DNA from: an uncultured Actinoplanes sp.
GTDB lineage: Bacteria; Actinomycetota; Actinomycetes; Mycobacteriales; Micromonosporaceae
Direction of reading: 5' to 3'
Length of the DNA stretch: 8,703 nucleotides
Assembly (NCBI GenBank): GCA_934667465.1
Contig: CAKUMG010000190.1
Location: forward strand, 1 to 8,703
Shown: in pieces, positions 1-5,713 of the stretch
Numbering within the stretch: the first letter of the stretch is position 1
Layout: the number at the start of each line of letters is the position of its first letter
The notes under the pieces: model-generated
Seen by the model: only the letters and a program-made list of their open reading frames with translations
Told to the model about the DNA's origin: nothing
Databases searched by the model: none
Made by a program: the position numbers and the translations under genes

Positions 1-1492
1 GGGCCGGCGCGCCCTCCTGCGCCACGAGCAGCGAGATCCGGCCCCCGGTGTCGGCGGCGCGGGGTGGCGGCAGCGACCGCAGCCCGGCCAGGCCGGCGGC
101 CAGCGGGGAGTCGCCCCCGCGGGCGCCGCTGGTGCCGGTGCTCAGCGACGCGTCCAGCACGGCGATCAGGTCGGCGGGCGGCGGCACGCTGAGCGGCTGC
201 AGCTTCTGACCGTTGGCCACCGCCGCGGCGAGGTCGCCCGGGGGCGCGAGCTTGCGCTCGTCCACCAGCTCGTCGCGCAGCCGGGCGAAGAAGTCCCGGA
301 CCGCGGTGCGCGCCTCCTCGCCGGGGCCGAGCCGGTCGGGCGTCGCCGCGAAGGGGATCCCGATGACCGGCACGCCGACGGGCTGGCCGGCCTCGTCGAG
401 CACCGTCGCGCGGATCTGACCCTTCTGCAGACACGGCGGCTCGCGCCAGCTGCCCGGCAGCACCAGGCCGGCGGGGCAGTTCCACCGCTCGGCCCCGAAG
501 TCCTCCTGCGCCGGGGACATCCGCTCCCGCCAGTCCGGGCCCAGGGCGTCCGCGACCGTGACGGCGACCGGGTCACCCGGCCGCGCGGCCCGGAACCGCA
601 CCGGCCGCAGCCGCTCGAGCGGGACCGACCGGGTGAAGATCTTCGACGGGTCGGGCCCGGTGTCGACCTCGGAGTTCAGGAACACCGAGGCGACGTCGCG
701 GCCCAGGCCTGTCCACCCGGTGACCGGCTCGGCCACCGCCTCGATGCCGTTCCACGCCGGGCCGCGCCCGCCCGCGCGCCGGGGATCGAGATCGCGCAGC
801 ACCGCCGGATCCGTGGTGATCACGCCGCCCACCGCGGCGCCGCCCGCGGCCAGCAGCCGGGTGACGTTCCCGTCGTCGCGGACCAGGCGCAGCGCCCCCG
901 CACACGCGAACGCGGACCGGTCGACGGCCTCCGCCAGCTCCGCGGACACCGCGGGCACCAGCTCCGCCGGGGTCACGATCGTGGCGCTGCCGCACCGGAC
1001 GTCCCCGGCGGGGCCGACGGGCGCGGCGATCGCGAGGCAGGCCGCCACGGCGAGGGCGAGCAGGGCGCCGGAGCGGCGCCGGCCGAGCATGATCACGCAG
1101 ACGGCGGCGAGCAGGAGCACGGTCTGGCCGACGCGGAGCACGCCGTCGGGCACGACGCCCAGCCAGGACGGTTCCCACTGCCATGGCCACAGGTAGATCA
1201 CCGCCGGGCCGGTGGACAGGACGATCAGGGGCCACCAGCGGGCGGCTCGGGGCCACCATGGATCCGCTTGCTTCTTCGCCGGTGGCTGCGGCTCCTCCGC
1301 CTGCCGCTCCTGCCGCTCTTCCTCCCGGCTGGTTCCCGGCGGGTCTTCCTCCCGGCTGGTTCCCGGCGGGAAGACGTTCACCGTGACGTGTGCTTCGCTG
1401 CGGGGCTCCAACCGCGTCTGCCAGTGGTTCTCCTGCTTGTTGTCGGGGCCTATCTGCATGCCCTGAATGACGGGTTTTTCCGGGTCGACCAT
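1..1492 (-). CDS. Membrane protein with N-terminal RHIM-like amyloid motif and extracytoplasmic substrate-binding/VWA region (3' end off the window)
   Basis: A continuous open frame of at least 497 codons runs off the left edge. The N-terminal tail (about residues 1-85) is charged and holds the RHIM-like motif at residues 9-24 (core MQIG, 12-15), then a nine-residue duplication (PPGTSREED) and a Glu/Gln/Lys-rich linker. Three hydrophobic helices follow, at about 86-106, 118-137 and 142-158. The RRR between helices 2 and 3 predicts an N-in, C-out topology. The outer part has Cys167 and Cys197, then a region resembling substrate-binding proteins (ITTDPAVLRDLD), and from about residue 440 a VWA domain with the MIDAS-type DASLS (Asp447, Ser449, Ser451). 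Three ATGs lie in a row at 1498, 1495 and 1492. The third is chosen because GGGAG at 1499-1503 is then six bases away. It diverges from the BELL-like gene, whose product carries the matching motif, so I infer it is the sensor of an amyloid signalling pair. The VWA/substrate-binding call is by resemblance. The ligand is unknown. Confidence 0.82.
   Translation of the reverse strand, partial: MVDPEKPVIQGMQIGPDNKQENHWQTRLEPRSEAHVTVNVFPPGTSREEDPPGTSREEERQERQAEEPQPPAKKQADPWWPRAARWWPLIVLSTGPAVIYLWPWQWEPSWLGVVPDGVLRVGQTVLLLAAVCVIMLGRRRSGALLALAVAACLAIAAPVGPAGDVRCGSATIVTPAELVPAVSAELAEAVDRSAFACAGALRLVRDDGNVTRLLAAGGAAVGGVITTDPAVLRDLDPRRAGGRGPAWNGIEAVAEPVTGWTGLGRDVASVFLNSEVDTGPDPSKIFTRSVPLERLRPVRFRAARPGDPVAVTVADALGPDWRERMSPAQEDFGAERWNCPAGLVLPGSWREPPCLQKGQIRATVLDEAGQPVGVPVIGIPFAATPDRLGPGEEARTAVRDFFARLRDELVDERKLAPPGDLAAAVANGQKLQPLSVPPPADLIAVLDASLSTGTSGARGGDSPLAAGLAGLRSLPPPRAADTGGRISLLVAQEGAPA
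1317..1370 (-). repeat. Perfect 27-bp tandem duplication in the sensor linker
   Basis: Bases 1317-1343 and 1344-1370 are identical. The unit is nine codons long, so the frame is kept, and it duplicates PPGTSREED in the cytosolic linker between the amyloid motif and the first membrane helix. The perfect identity suggests a recent duplication or a length-variable tract. Confidence 0.9.
1421..1468 (-). other. RHIM-like amyloid signalling motif, sensor copy
   Basis: This segment encodes residues 9-24 of the membrane protein, IQGMQIGPDNKQENHW. It aligns without gaps to the C-terminus of the neighbouring small protein: QG-[MV]-QIG, two variable residues, N, one variable, Q, one variable, N, one variable, then Trp or Phe. 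The MQIG tetrad corresponds to the [IV]-Q-[IV]-G core of metazoan RHIMs (IQIG in RIPK1, VQVG in RIPK3) and of the bacterial BASS3 family. The Met in the first tetrad position and the Pro just after it are departures from the usual form. Confidence 0.8.
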
Positions 1493-1532
1493 CATCATCT
1501 CCCGCGGCCCGGCGCGTCCCCGTAAATGATCG

Positions 1533-1565
1533 ATTATGCGCCGCCGCCGATGCGGACAATAATGC
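1533..1565. promoter_or_regulatory. Divergent promoter region of the sensor/effector pair
   Basis: An AT-rich patch lies between the two divergent genes. On the minus strand CATAAT (1533-1538) matches five of six bases of a -10 box and lies about 40 bases before the sensor start. On the plus strand GACAAT (1555-1560) is a weaker -10 candidate about 40 bases before the effector start. No good -35 box is seen for either, so the assignment is tentative. Confidence 0.4.
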
Positions 1566-1570
1566 ACCTC

Positions 1571-1583
1571 TGTCGCAGCGACA
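1571..1583. promoter_or_regulatory. Perfect short inverted repeat TGTCGC-A-GCGACA
   Basis: Six-base arms around a single central base form a perfect dyad just downstream of the plus-strand promoter candidate and 17 bases before the effector ATG. It could be a repressor operator, or in the transcript a small hairpin next to the ribosome-binding region. No regulator is identified. Confidence 0.4.
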
Positions 1584-1599
1584 CAAAGCGGGGTGCACG

Positions 1600-1956
1600 A
1601 TGAGTGGAATAGAGATCATTGCGACGGCCCTGGCCGCCGGCGCCGCGACCGGCGCCTCGGCGGTCGCCTCCGGCGCAGTCCAGGAGGCCTACCAGCGCTT
1701 GAAAGAGCTGCTCATCAGCAGGCTGTCCGACCGGCCCGCGGTCGTCGAAGCCCTGACCGCCGACGAGACCGATTCCGGCGTGTGGCGGACCCGGCTCGGT
1801 CCCGATCTTGCCGCCGCCGGAATTGCCGGCGACACGGAGATCATCGCCGCGGCGCAGCGGCTGACAAAGCTCGCCCGTGAGACGCATGTCAATGTGACAA
1901 ATGCGCAGGGCGTGCAGATCGGTGATCACAACACCCAGACCAACAATTTCCGCTGA
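1600..1956 (+). CDS. BELL-domain-like small effector with C-terminal RHIM-like amyloid motif
   Basis: This 118-residue protein has no enzymatic motif. Residues 1-28 form an Ala/Gly-rich hydrophobic segment (IEIIATALAAGAATGASAVA). An amphipathic helix, AVQEAYQRLKELLISRL, follows, then Asp/Glu/Ala-rich helices to about residue 95. This matches my recollection of the BELL domain, proposed as the bacterial counterpart of fungal HeLo/HELL cell-death domains. Residues 103-117 (QGVQIGDHNTQTNNF) are a RHIM/BASS3-type motif matching the one at the N-terminus of the divergent membrane protein. The inferred role is a membrane-targeting effector switched on when its motif is templated into an amyloid fold by the sensor. 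The ATG at 1600 has only a weak GGGG upstream and no better in-frame start exists. The last third uses more A/T-ending codons (AAT, ACA, AAG) than its neighbours, partly because it is Asn/Thr-rich; it may have been transferred. Membrane killing is not shown by sequence alone. Confidence 0.88.
   Translation: MSGIEIIATALAAGAATGASAVASGAVQEAYQRLKELLISRLSDRPAVVEALTADETDSGVWRTRLGPDLAAAGIAGDTEIIAAAQRLTKLARETHVNVTNAQGVQIGDHNTQTNNFR
1906..1950 (+). other. RHIM-like amyloid signalling motif, effector copy
   Basis: This segment encodes residues 103-117 of the small protein. The VQIG tetrad and the following D-H-N closely parallel the RHIM core of RIPK3 (VQVGDNN, from memory). Ten of the 15 residues are identical or conservatively replaced in the sensor's N-terminal copy. 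The motif ends one residue before the stop codon, the usual place for such motifs in BELL proteins. Confidence 0.85.
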
Positions 1957-1962
1957 CCGTCC

Positions 1963-1987
1963 GGCCGACACCTGTCGTGGTGCGGCC
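1963..1987 (+). terminator. Hairpin after the effector gene
   Basis: GGCCG (1963-1967) pairs with CGGCC (1983-1987) and CACC (1969-1972) with GGTG (1979-1982), leaving one bulged A and a six-base loop. The stem begins six bases after the effector stop codon. No T-tract follows, as is common for actinobacterial terminators. Confidence 0.5.
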
Positions 1988-1991
1988 CTCG

Positions 1992-2020
1992 TTGACGGCC
2001 CCCGCGCCGCGGTGTGGAAT
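1992..2020 (+). promoter_or_regulatory. Promoter of the GntR regulator gene
   Basis: TTGACG (1992-1997) is a good -35 box. TGGAAT (2015-2020) is a four-of-six -10 box 17 bases further on. Transcription would then begin at about 2027-2028, on the ATG itself, giving a leaderless mRNA. That fits the absence of a Shine-Dalgarno sequence. Confidence 0.45.
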
Positions 2021-2030
2021 ATGTTGCATG
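2013..2030. promoter_or_regulatory. Operator-like element overlapping the regulator start
   Basis: TGTGGAATATGTTGCATG matches 13 of 18 positions of the palindromic element in front of the hydrolase (2758-2775). It covers the proposed -10 box and the start codon, so binding by the regulator would repress its own gene. Confidence 0.5.
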
Positions 2031-2696
2031 CCGATCCCGGAGCGCGTGGGTGTGATCTCCCGCGAGCTGCTGCGCGCGAACGCCTACCGCTCGATCCGCG
2101 ACGCGATCGTGGACGGGACGCTGCAGCCGGGGGAGCGGCTCAACGACGCCGATCTGGCCCAGTGGCTCGGGGTGAGCCGCACCCCGGTCCGTGAGGCGCT
2201 GACGAAGCTCGAGGAGAGCGGTCTCGTCCGGACCAAGCCCGGCCGCTGGACGATGGTGAGCCCGCTCGACGTCCGGGCCGCGCGGGCGGCGCAGACGGTC
2301 ACGGCGTCCATGCACGAGCTCGCGGTCCGCGAGGCGGTGCCCACGCTGTCCGGTGCGGAGATCACCGCGATGCGCGAGGCGAACGCGCGCTTCGCGGCCG
2401 CCCTGGAGGCGCACGACGCCGACGCGGCGATCGCCGCGGACGACGAGTTCCACGGCGTCACGGTGGCCGCCGCCGCCAACCCGGCGCTGCGGACGGTGCT
2501 CGAGCAGTTCACCCCGGTGCTGCGCCGGCTGGAGCGGCTGCACTTCTCCTCGGTCGTCGGCCGCGGCTCGGTGGCCCTGCACGACCGGATCATCGAGCTG
2601 TGCGAGGCCGGCGACGCCGAGGGTGCCGCCGCGGCCGCCCGGGCCAACTGGATGAGCCTCGACCCATTGCGAGACTTCGGGGTGACGGGCGGCTGA
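2028..2696 (+). CDS. GntR-family transcriptional regulator, FCD (FadR-like) subfamily
   Basis: The 222-residue protein has an N-terminal winged helix-turn-helix (about 17-80; AYRSIRDAIVDGTLQPGERL, then WLGVSRTPVREAL) and an all-helical FCD ligand-binding domain (about 85-210). FCD domains bind a small acid or a metal through Asp and His residues. Asp138 and His142 (D-x3-H) and His185 are visible, but the usual last His appears to be Asn207, so the ligand site may be altered. ATG 2028 is preferred to the in-frame GTG at 1977, because that GTG lies in the loop of a terminator-like hairpin and the extra 17 residues do not look like family sequence. The adjacent hydrolase and shared operator-like sites make it the likely regulator of that gene and of itself. 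The effector molecule is unknown. Confidence 0.9.
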   Translation: MPIPERVGVISRELLRANAYRSIRDAIVDGTLQPGERLNDADLAQWLGVSRTPVREALTKLEESGLVRTKPGRWTMVSPLDVRAARAAQTVTASMHELAVREAVPTLSGAEITAMREANARFAAALEAHDADAAIAADDEFHGVTVAAAANPALRTVLEQFTPVLRRLERLHFSSVVGRGSVALHDRIIELCEAGDAEGAAAAARANWMSLDPLRDFGVTGG

Positions 2697-2706
2697 GCCG
2701 TTTGTC
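2684..2706 (+). terminator. Hairpin spanning the regulator stop codon
   Basis: Ten pairs (three of them G-U in RNA) close a three-base loop that is the TGA stop codon itself (2694-2696). The right arm contains TTT and is followed by CCTTTAT. It is a plausible weak terminator or attenuator between the regulator and the hydrolase. Confidence 0.4.
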
Positions 2707-2757
2707 CTTTATCGACGTTCGGGCAGTGGGTGTGACGACCCTCGCCGCGGTGTCCTG

Positions 2758-2775
2758 TGCGCAATATATTGCACA
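2758..2775. promoter_or_regulatory. Palindromic operator upstream of the hydrolase
   Basis: The core GCAATATATTGC (2761-2772) is a perfect 12-base palindrome. It stands out as a nearly pure A/T patch in very GC-rich surroundings and holds a -10-like TATATT (2765-2770). Size and symmetry suit a GntR-family dimer. A related copy overlaps the regulator start at 2013-2030, and both are preceded by the identical block CGCCGCGGTGT (2005-2015 and 2743-2753). Confidence 0.6.
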
Positions 2776-2805
2776 TCACAGGCGAGAGGTCAGGGAGGAA
2801 GCATC

Positions 2806-3510
2806 ATGAACACCACGGAACCGAGGATCGACAACGTCGTGCTGGTCCACGGCGCGTTCGCCGACGGCTCGGGCTGGCGCGGCGTCTACGACAGGCTAAC
2901 GGCCCAGGGCTACCGGGTCACGATCGTGCAGATCCCGCTCACCTCGCTCGCGGACGATGTCGCGGCGACCACCAGGGTCCTGGACCTGCAGGACGGCCCG
3001 GCGATCCTCGTCGGCCACTCCTGGGGCGGCACGGTCGTCACCGAGGCGGGAACGCACCCGTCCGTCGCCGGCCTGGTCTACGTGTCCGCGCTGGTGCCCG
3101 ACGCCGGCGAGACCACCGCCCAGCAGTACGAGGGCTTCGCACCCACCCCCGACTTCGTCATCGACGCCGGCCCGGACGGCTACGGCTTCCTCAACCGCGA
3201 CAAGTTCCAGGCCGGCTTCGCCGCGGACGCCACCGACGCCGACGCCGCGTTCCTCCGCGACTCCCAGGTGCCCATCAACCTGTCCGTCTTCACGACGCCG
3301 GTGACGGCCGCGGCCTGGCGCGACAAGCCGTCCTGGGCCGTCATCGCCACCGACGACAGGGCGTTCGACCAGGCCATGCTCCAGCACATGGCCAAGCGCG
3401 CCGGCGCCGCCGTCACCACCGTCAAGGCAAGCCACGCCCTGTACGCCACCCAGCCCGCCGCCGTCGCCGACGTCATCATCACCGCCACGAAGAGCGCCAC
3501 CTTGCACTGA
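2806..3510 (+). CDS. Alpha/beta-fold hydrolase (esterase-like)
   Basis: The 234-residue protein has the typical small alpha/beta hydrolase layout without a signal peptide, so it is likely cytosolic. VLVHGAFADGSGW (11-24) carries the oxyanion HG motif. GHSWGG (70-75) holds the nucleophile Ser72. Asp183 or Asp184 (IATDD) is the likely catalytic acid and His210 (ASHALY) the catalytic histidine, so the triad is complete. It resembles the EstC/salicylate-esterase-like group often annotated as alpha/beta hydrolase. The substrate cannot be read from the sequence. The ATG at 2806 has a strong GGGAGGAAG ribosome-binding site (2793-2801). The palindrome at 2758-2775 just upstream suggests induction through the neighbouring GntR regulator when that regulator binds a substrate or product. 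Confidence 0.92.
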   Translation: MNTTEPRIDNVVLVHGAFADGSGWRGVYDRLTAQGYRVTIVQIPLTSLADDVAATTRVLDLQDGPAILVGHSWGGTVVTEAGTHPSVAGLVYVSALVPDAGETTAQQYEGFAPTPDFVIDAGPDGYGFLNRDKFQAGFAADATDADAAFLRDSQVPINLSVFTTPVTAAAWRDKPSWAVIATDDRAFDQAMLQHMAKRAGAAVTTVKASHALYATQPAAVADVIITATKSATLH

Positions 3511-3521
3511 CGGTCTTGACT

Positions 3522-3536
3522 GTGTGGCGGGCACAC
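3522..3536 (+). terminator. Short hairpin after the hydrolase gene
   Basis: GTGTG and CACAC form a five-base stem with a five-base loop, followed by GGTTTCT. It is a weak terminator candidate. An overlapping TTGACT at 3516-3521 could instead be a -35 box for the next gene, but no convincing -10 follows. Confidence 0.3.
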
Positions 3537-3575
3537 GGTTTCTGATGGGCGCACCGCCGAGCCCGAAGGAGCGCC

Positions 3576-4208
3576 ATGTCCCGCTTCCGCACCGCCGCGA
3601 AGCGGATCCGTCCCGGCGACGGCCGCCCGCTGCAACGGTTCCGCTGGTGGCAGCTGTTCACCGGGCGCAAGCTCTTCTCGCTCCAGGTCGGCCCGACCGC
3701 GTACGCCGTGGATGTGCGCGTCAACGGCAAGCAGGCCGGCGACGACGGGATGGTGCACCTGTACGTGAACGGCCGGCACGAGGCCCGCTCGCGGATGCCC
3801 GCCGCCCTGCCCGTCGACGGCGGCACGATCCAGGTCGCGATGTCCACGATCGGCCTCAAGCGCGCCCACTACGTGACGACCGGGGGCGAGGAGTACGGGC
3901 TGACCCCCGATCCCCGGTCCGCGATCGGCCGCCGGCTGCGCTTCGGCCGCGAGCACCGGTCGCTGAGCCGCTGGATCGCCGCCGTCTCCGTGCTGGTGCT
4001 CGTCGTCGGCGCCGGGCTCAACCTGGTGCAGCTGCTCGAGCCGGTCCTGGGCGTCCCGCCGATCGTCGAACGGTTCGGGCGCTTCGAGTCGCCGATCGAC
4101 CTGCCCGTGTGGCTCAACGTCACCCTCGGCGTCGCCGCCTCACTGGGGGCCGTCGAGCGCAGCCTGCGGCTGCGCTACCACTGGCTGCTGGACGGCTTCG
4201 GCACCTGA
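3576..4208 (+). CDS. Conserved actinobacterial membrane protein of unknown function
   Basis: The 210-residue protein begins with a basic segment and RWWQLFTGRKLFSL (23-36). A soluble, beta-rich region follows to about residue 115 (YAVDV, VHLYVNGRHEA, GGTIQVAMSTIGLKRAHYV) with LTPDPRSA at 109-116. Two membrane helices lie at about 133-155 and 175-193. I recognise the pattern of an uncharacterised family widespread in actinobacteria, but no function is known to me. The ATG at 3576 is preceded by AAGGAG at 3566-3571. Its last 69 bases also encode, on the other strand, the C-terminus of the MerR-family protein. Confidence 0.85.
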   Translation: MSRFRTAAKRIRPGDGRPLQRFRWWQLFTGRKLFSLQVGPTAYAVDVRVNGKQAGDDGMVHLYVNGRHEARSRMPAALPVDGGTIQVAMSTIGLKRAHYVTTGGEEYGLTPDPRSAIGRRLRFGREHRSLSRWIAAVSVLVLVVGAGLNLVQLLEPVLGVPPIVERFGRFESPIDLPVWLNVTLGVAASLGAVERSLRLRYHWLLDGFGT

Positions 4209-4949
4209 CCCGCCGTCACCCGCTGGGGGTTTGACCTGCTGGATGGCGGTCAGGCTGGCCCGGGTCAGCACGTCGATCTGGGCGGGGTTGTAGACAGCGG
4301 TCACGGCCTCGACGAACGTCTCTCTGGTGGCGTGCTCGCCCGAGGTCATGTGCGCGCCCGGTTGCTGCAACCACGGATAGTCGGTGAGGTTCCTGACGAT
4401 GGTCACCGCGAGCCGCTCGGCGAGGTCCTGCCGGGTCGCCTCGTCCGCGTCGGGCGGCAGGGCGTCCAGCTCCTTGCCGACCGGGTCGGTGTCCTCCTCG
4501 GTCATGCGCTTGAGGTCTTCGAGCGCCTCGTCGTCGTACAGCCGGGTGTAGATGTGGATCAGCGACGTGTCGGCCTCGGAGAGCCGGGACGCGACCGACT
4601 CGAAGCCTTCGGGGGCGTCGGCCGGCGCACCGTCGCGCAGGATGACGGCGATGTCGGCGCGGGCCTTGGTCAGCCGCTCGATCTCGGCGGCGAGCTCGGC
4701 GTCGACCTGGCGCAGCACCTCCGGCGGCACCTGCCCGTCCGCCATCGCGGCGCCGATGTGCGACAGCGGGACGCCGAGGTCCACGAGCCGCCGGATCCGC
4801 AGCAGACAGACGAGGTGCGGCACGCCGTACTGCTTGTAGCCGTTGTACCGGCGTTCCGGCTCGGCCAGCAGGCCGAGCCGGTGATAGTGCCGGACGGTGT
4901 TCACCGTGGTGCCGGCGAGCTCGGCGAGTTCCCGGGTGCTCCAGGCCAC
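4140..4949 (-). CDS. MerR-family transcriptional regulator of the ABC transporter operon
   Basis: The 269-residue protein opens with a MerR winged helix-turn-helix (about 3-70; STRELAELAGTTVNTVRHYH, then NGYKQYG and RLVDLGVPLSHI). A dimerisation helix follows (about 76-104, VDAELAAEIERL). The long C-terminal domain (about 115-250) contains YTRLYDDEALEDL and NLTDYPWLQQPG and would be the ligand-sensing part. There is no ATG near the domain start. The GTG at 4949 fits, with GGAG nine bases upstream. It follows the permease gene by 44 bases on the same strand and is the last gene of the efflux operon, so it probably senses a transported compound. The final 20 or so residues (rich in Gln, Ala and Pro) are read from DNA that also codes for the convergent gene and look like a tail extended by loss of an earlier stop. 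Confidence 0.88.
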   Translation of the reverse strand: MAWSTRELAELAGTTVNTVRHYHRLGLLAEPERRYNGYKQYGVPHLVCLLRIRRLVDLGVPLSHIGAAMADGQVPPEVLRQVDAELAAEIERLTKARADIAVILRDGAPADAPEGFESVASRLSEADTSLIHIYTRLYDDEALEDLKRMTEEDTDPVGKELDALPPDADEATRQDLAERLAVTIVRNLTDYPWLQQPGAHMTSGEHATRETFVEAVTAVYNPAQIDVLTRASLTAIQQVKPPAGDGGSGAEAVQQPVVAQPQAALDGPQ

Positions 4950-4993
4950 GTCGGCGCCCTCCAGCTTCCCCTCGGCCGAATCCCGGGGGAAGC

Positions 4994-5713
4994 TTACCGG
5001 CGGGGCTCCCAGCGGAACAGCCGCAGCGCGAGCACGACCGACACGACGACCCAGCCGAGCGTCGGCGCCAGCAGTGGCAACGACTCCGCGAGCGGCACGC
5101 CCCCGTTCCAGGCGCTCACGATGAGCTCGGTCGCCGCCCCGCCGGGCAGCAGCCGCTTGACCAGGCCGAGGCTCTCCATCCCGGTGATGCCGACCCAGCT
5201 GGCCACGGCGATGGTCGCCAGGCTGAGCGGCAGCGTGGTGACCTGGGCCTGCTCGGGCGAGCCGGTCAGGCCGGCGGTGGCCAGCGCCAGGGCCAGCATC
5301 ATGGCGAAGGTCGCCAGGATCGCCACGGCCAGCAGCGCGATCCCGGCCGGGCGGCCGCTGACCGCGGCGAGGACGGCGAGGATGACCACCGCCTGGACGA
5401 GGGCGGTGAGGGTGACCGGCAGGGTCAGGCCGGACAGGATGGCCGGGTCGCCGGCCGCGGTGGAGCGCAGCCGCTTGAGGAACAGGTCCTGGCGGCGGGC
5501 GGCGAGGGTGGTCACCGCCGTGGTGTAGAGGCTGAACGCGCCGATGGTGAAGACGAGCAGCGCGGCGATGTACCCGAGGCTGCCGATCTCGGTGAACGTG
5601 TCCCGGCGGTAGATGAAGAACGCGCTCGCCAGCACCGGCATGATCAGATTGGAGATCAGCACGGCGCGGTTGCGGAAGATCTGGGCGAGCTCGCTCAGCG
5701 CGATCGCGATCAT
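4994..5713 (-). CDS. ABC-2 type transporter permease
   Basis: The 239-residue protein has six predicted membrane helices (about 17-35, 45-68, 91-118, 123-149, 156-177 and 211-233). A basic cytoplasmic loop, ARRQDLFLKRLRSTAAGDPA (71-90), is typical of ABC-2 exporters of the DrrB/drug-resistance type and is expected to contact the ATPase. SWVGITG and the region near 190 (LLPGGAATELI) are also usual in this family. Its ATG overlaps the ATPase stop codon in an ATGA, so the two are translationally coupled and form one exporter. The substrate is unknown; a drug, lipid or secondary metabolite is most likely. Confidence 0.9.
   Translation of the reverse strand: MIAIALSELAQIFRNRAVLISNLIMPVLASAFFIYRRDTFTEIGSLGYIAALLVFTIGAFSLYTTAVTTLAARRQDLFLKRLRSTAAGDPAILSGLTLPVTLTALVQAVVILAVLAAVSGRPAGIALLAVAILATFAMMLALALATAGLTGSPEQAQVTTLPLSLATIAVASWVGITGMESLGLVKRLLPGGAATELIVSAWNGGVPLAESLPLLAPTLGWVVVSVVLALRLFRWEPRR

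Noticed and set aside
558..1196. Plus-strand open frame of 212 codons opposite the sensor gene
   Set aside because: It is Ser/Arg/Thr-rich low-complexity sequence, antisense to a well-supported gene, with no recognisable domain.
573..1619. Open frame of 348 codons on the minus strand overlapping the sensor gene
   Set aside because: The product is extremely Arg/Gly-rich without domains. The overlapping frame starting at 1492 has membrane helices, the amyloid motif and a MIDAS-like site, so the 348-codon frame is a GC-rich shadow.
1906..1950. Reading the Asn/Gln/Thr-rich end of the small protein as simple low complexity
   Set aside because: The ordered QG-VQIG-x2-N-x-Q-x-N-x-F pattern recurs in the adjacent membrane protein at the opposite terminus, which chance low complexity would not explain.
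1977..2027. Longer GTG start for the GntR regulator
   Set aside because: It lies in the loop of the terminator-like hairpin at 1963-1987, upstream of the promoter's -10 box, and adds residues unlike GntR proteins.
4332..5528. Plus-strand open frame of 398 codons
   Set aside because: It is antisense to the MerR and permease genes, with no domain and shadow-type composition.
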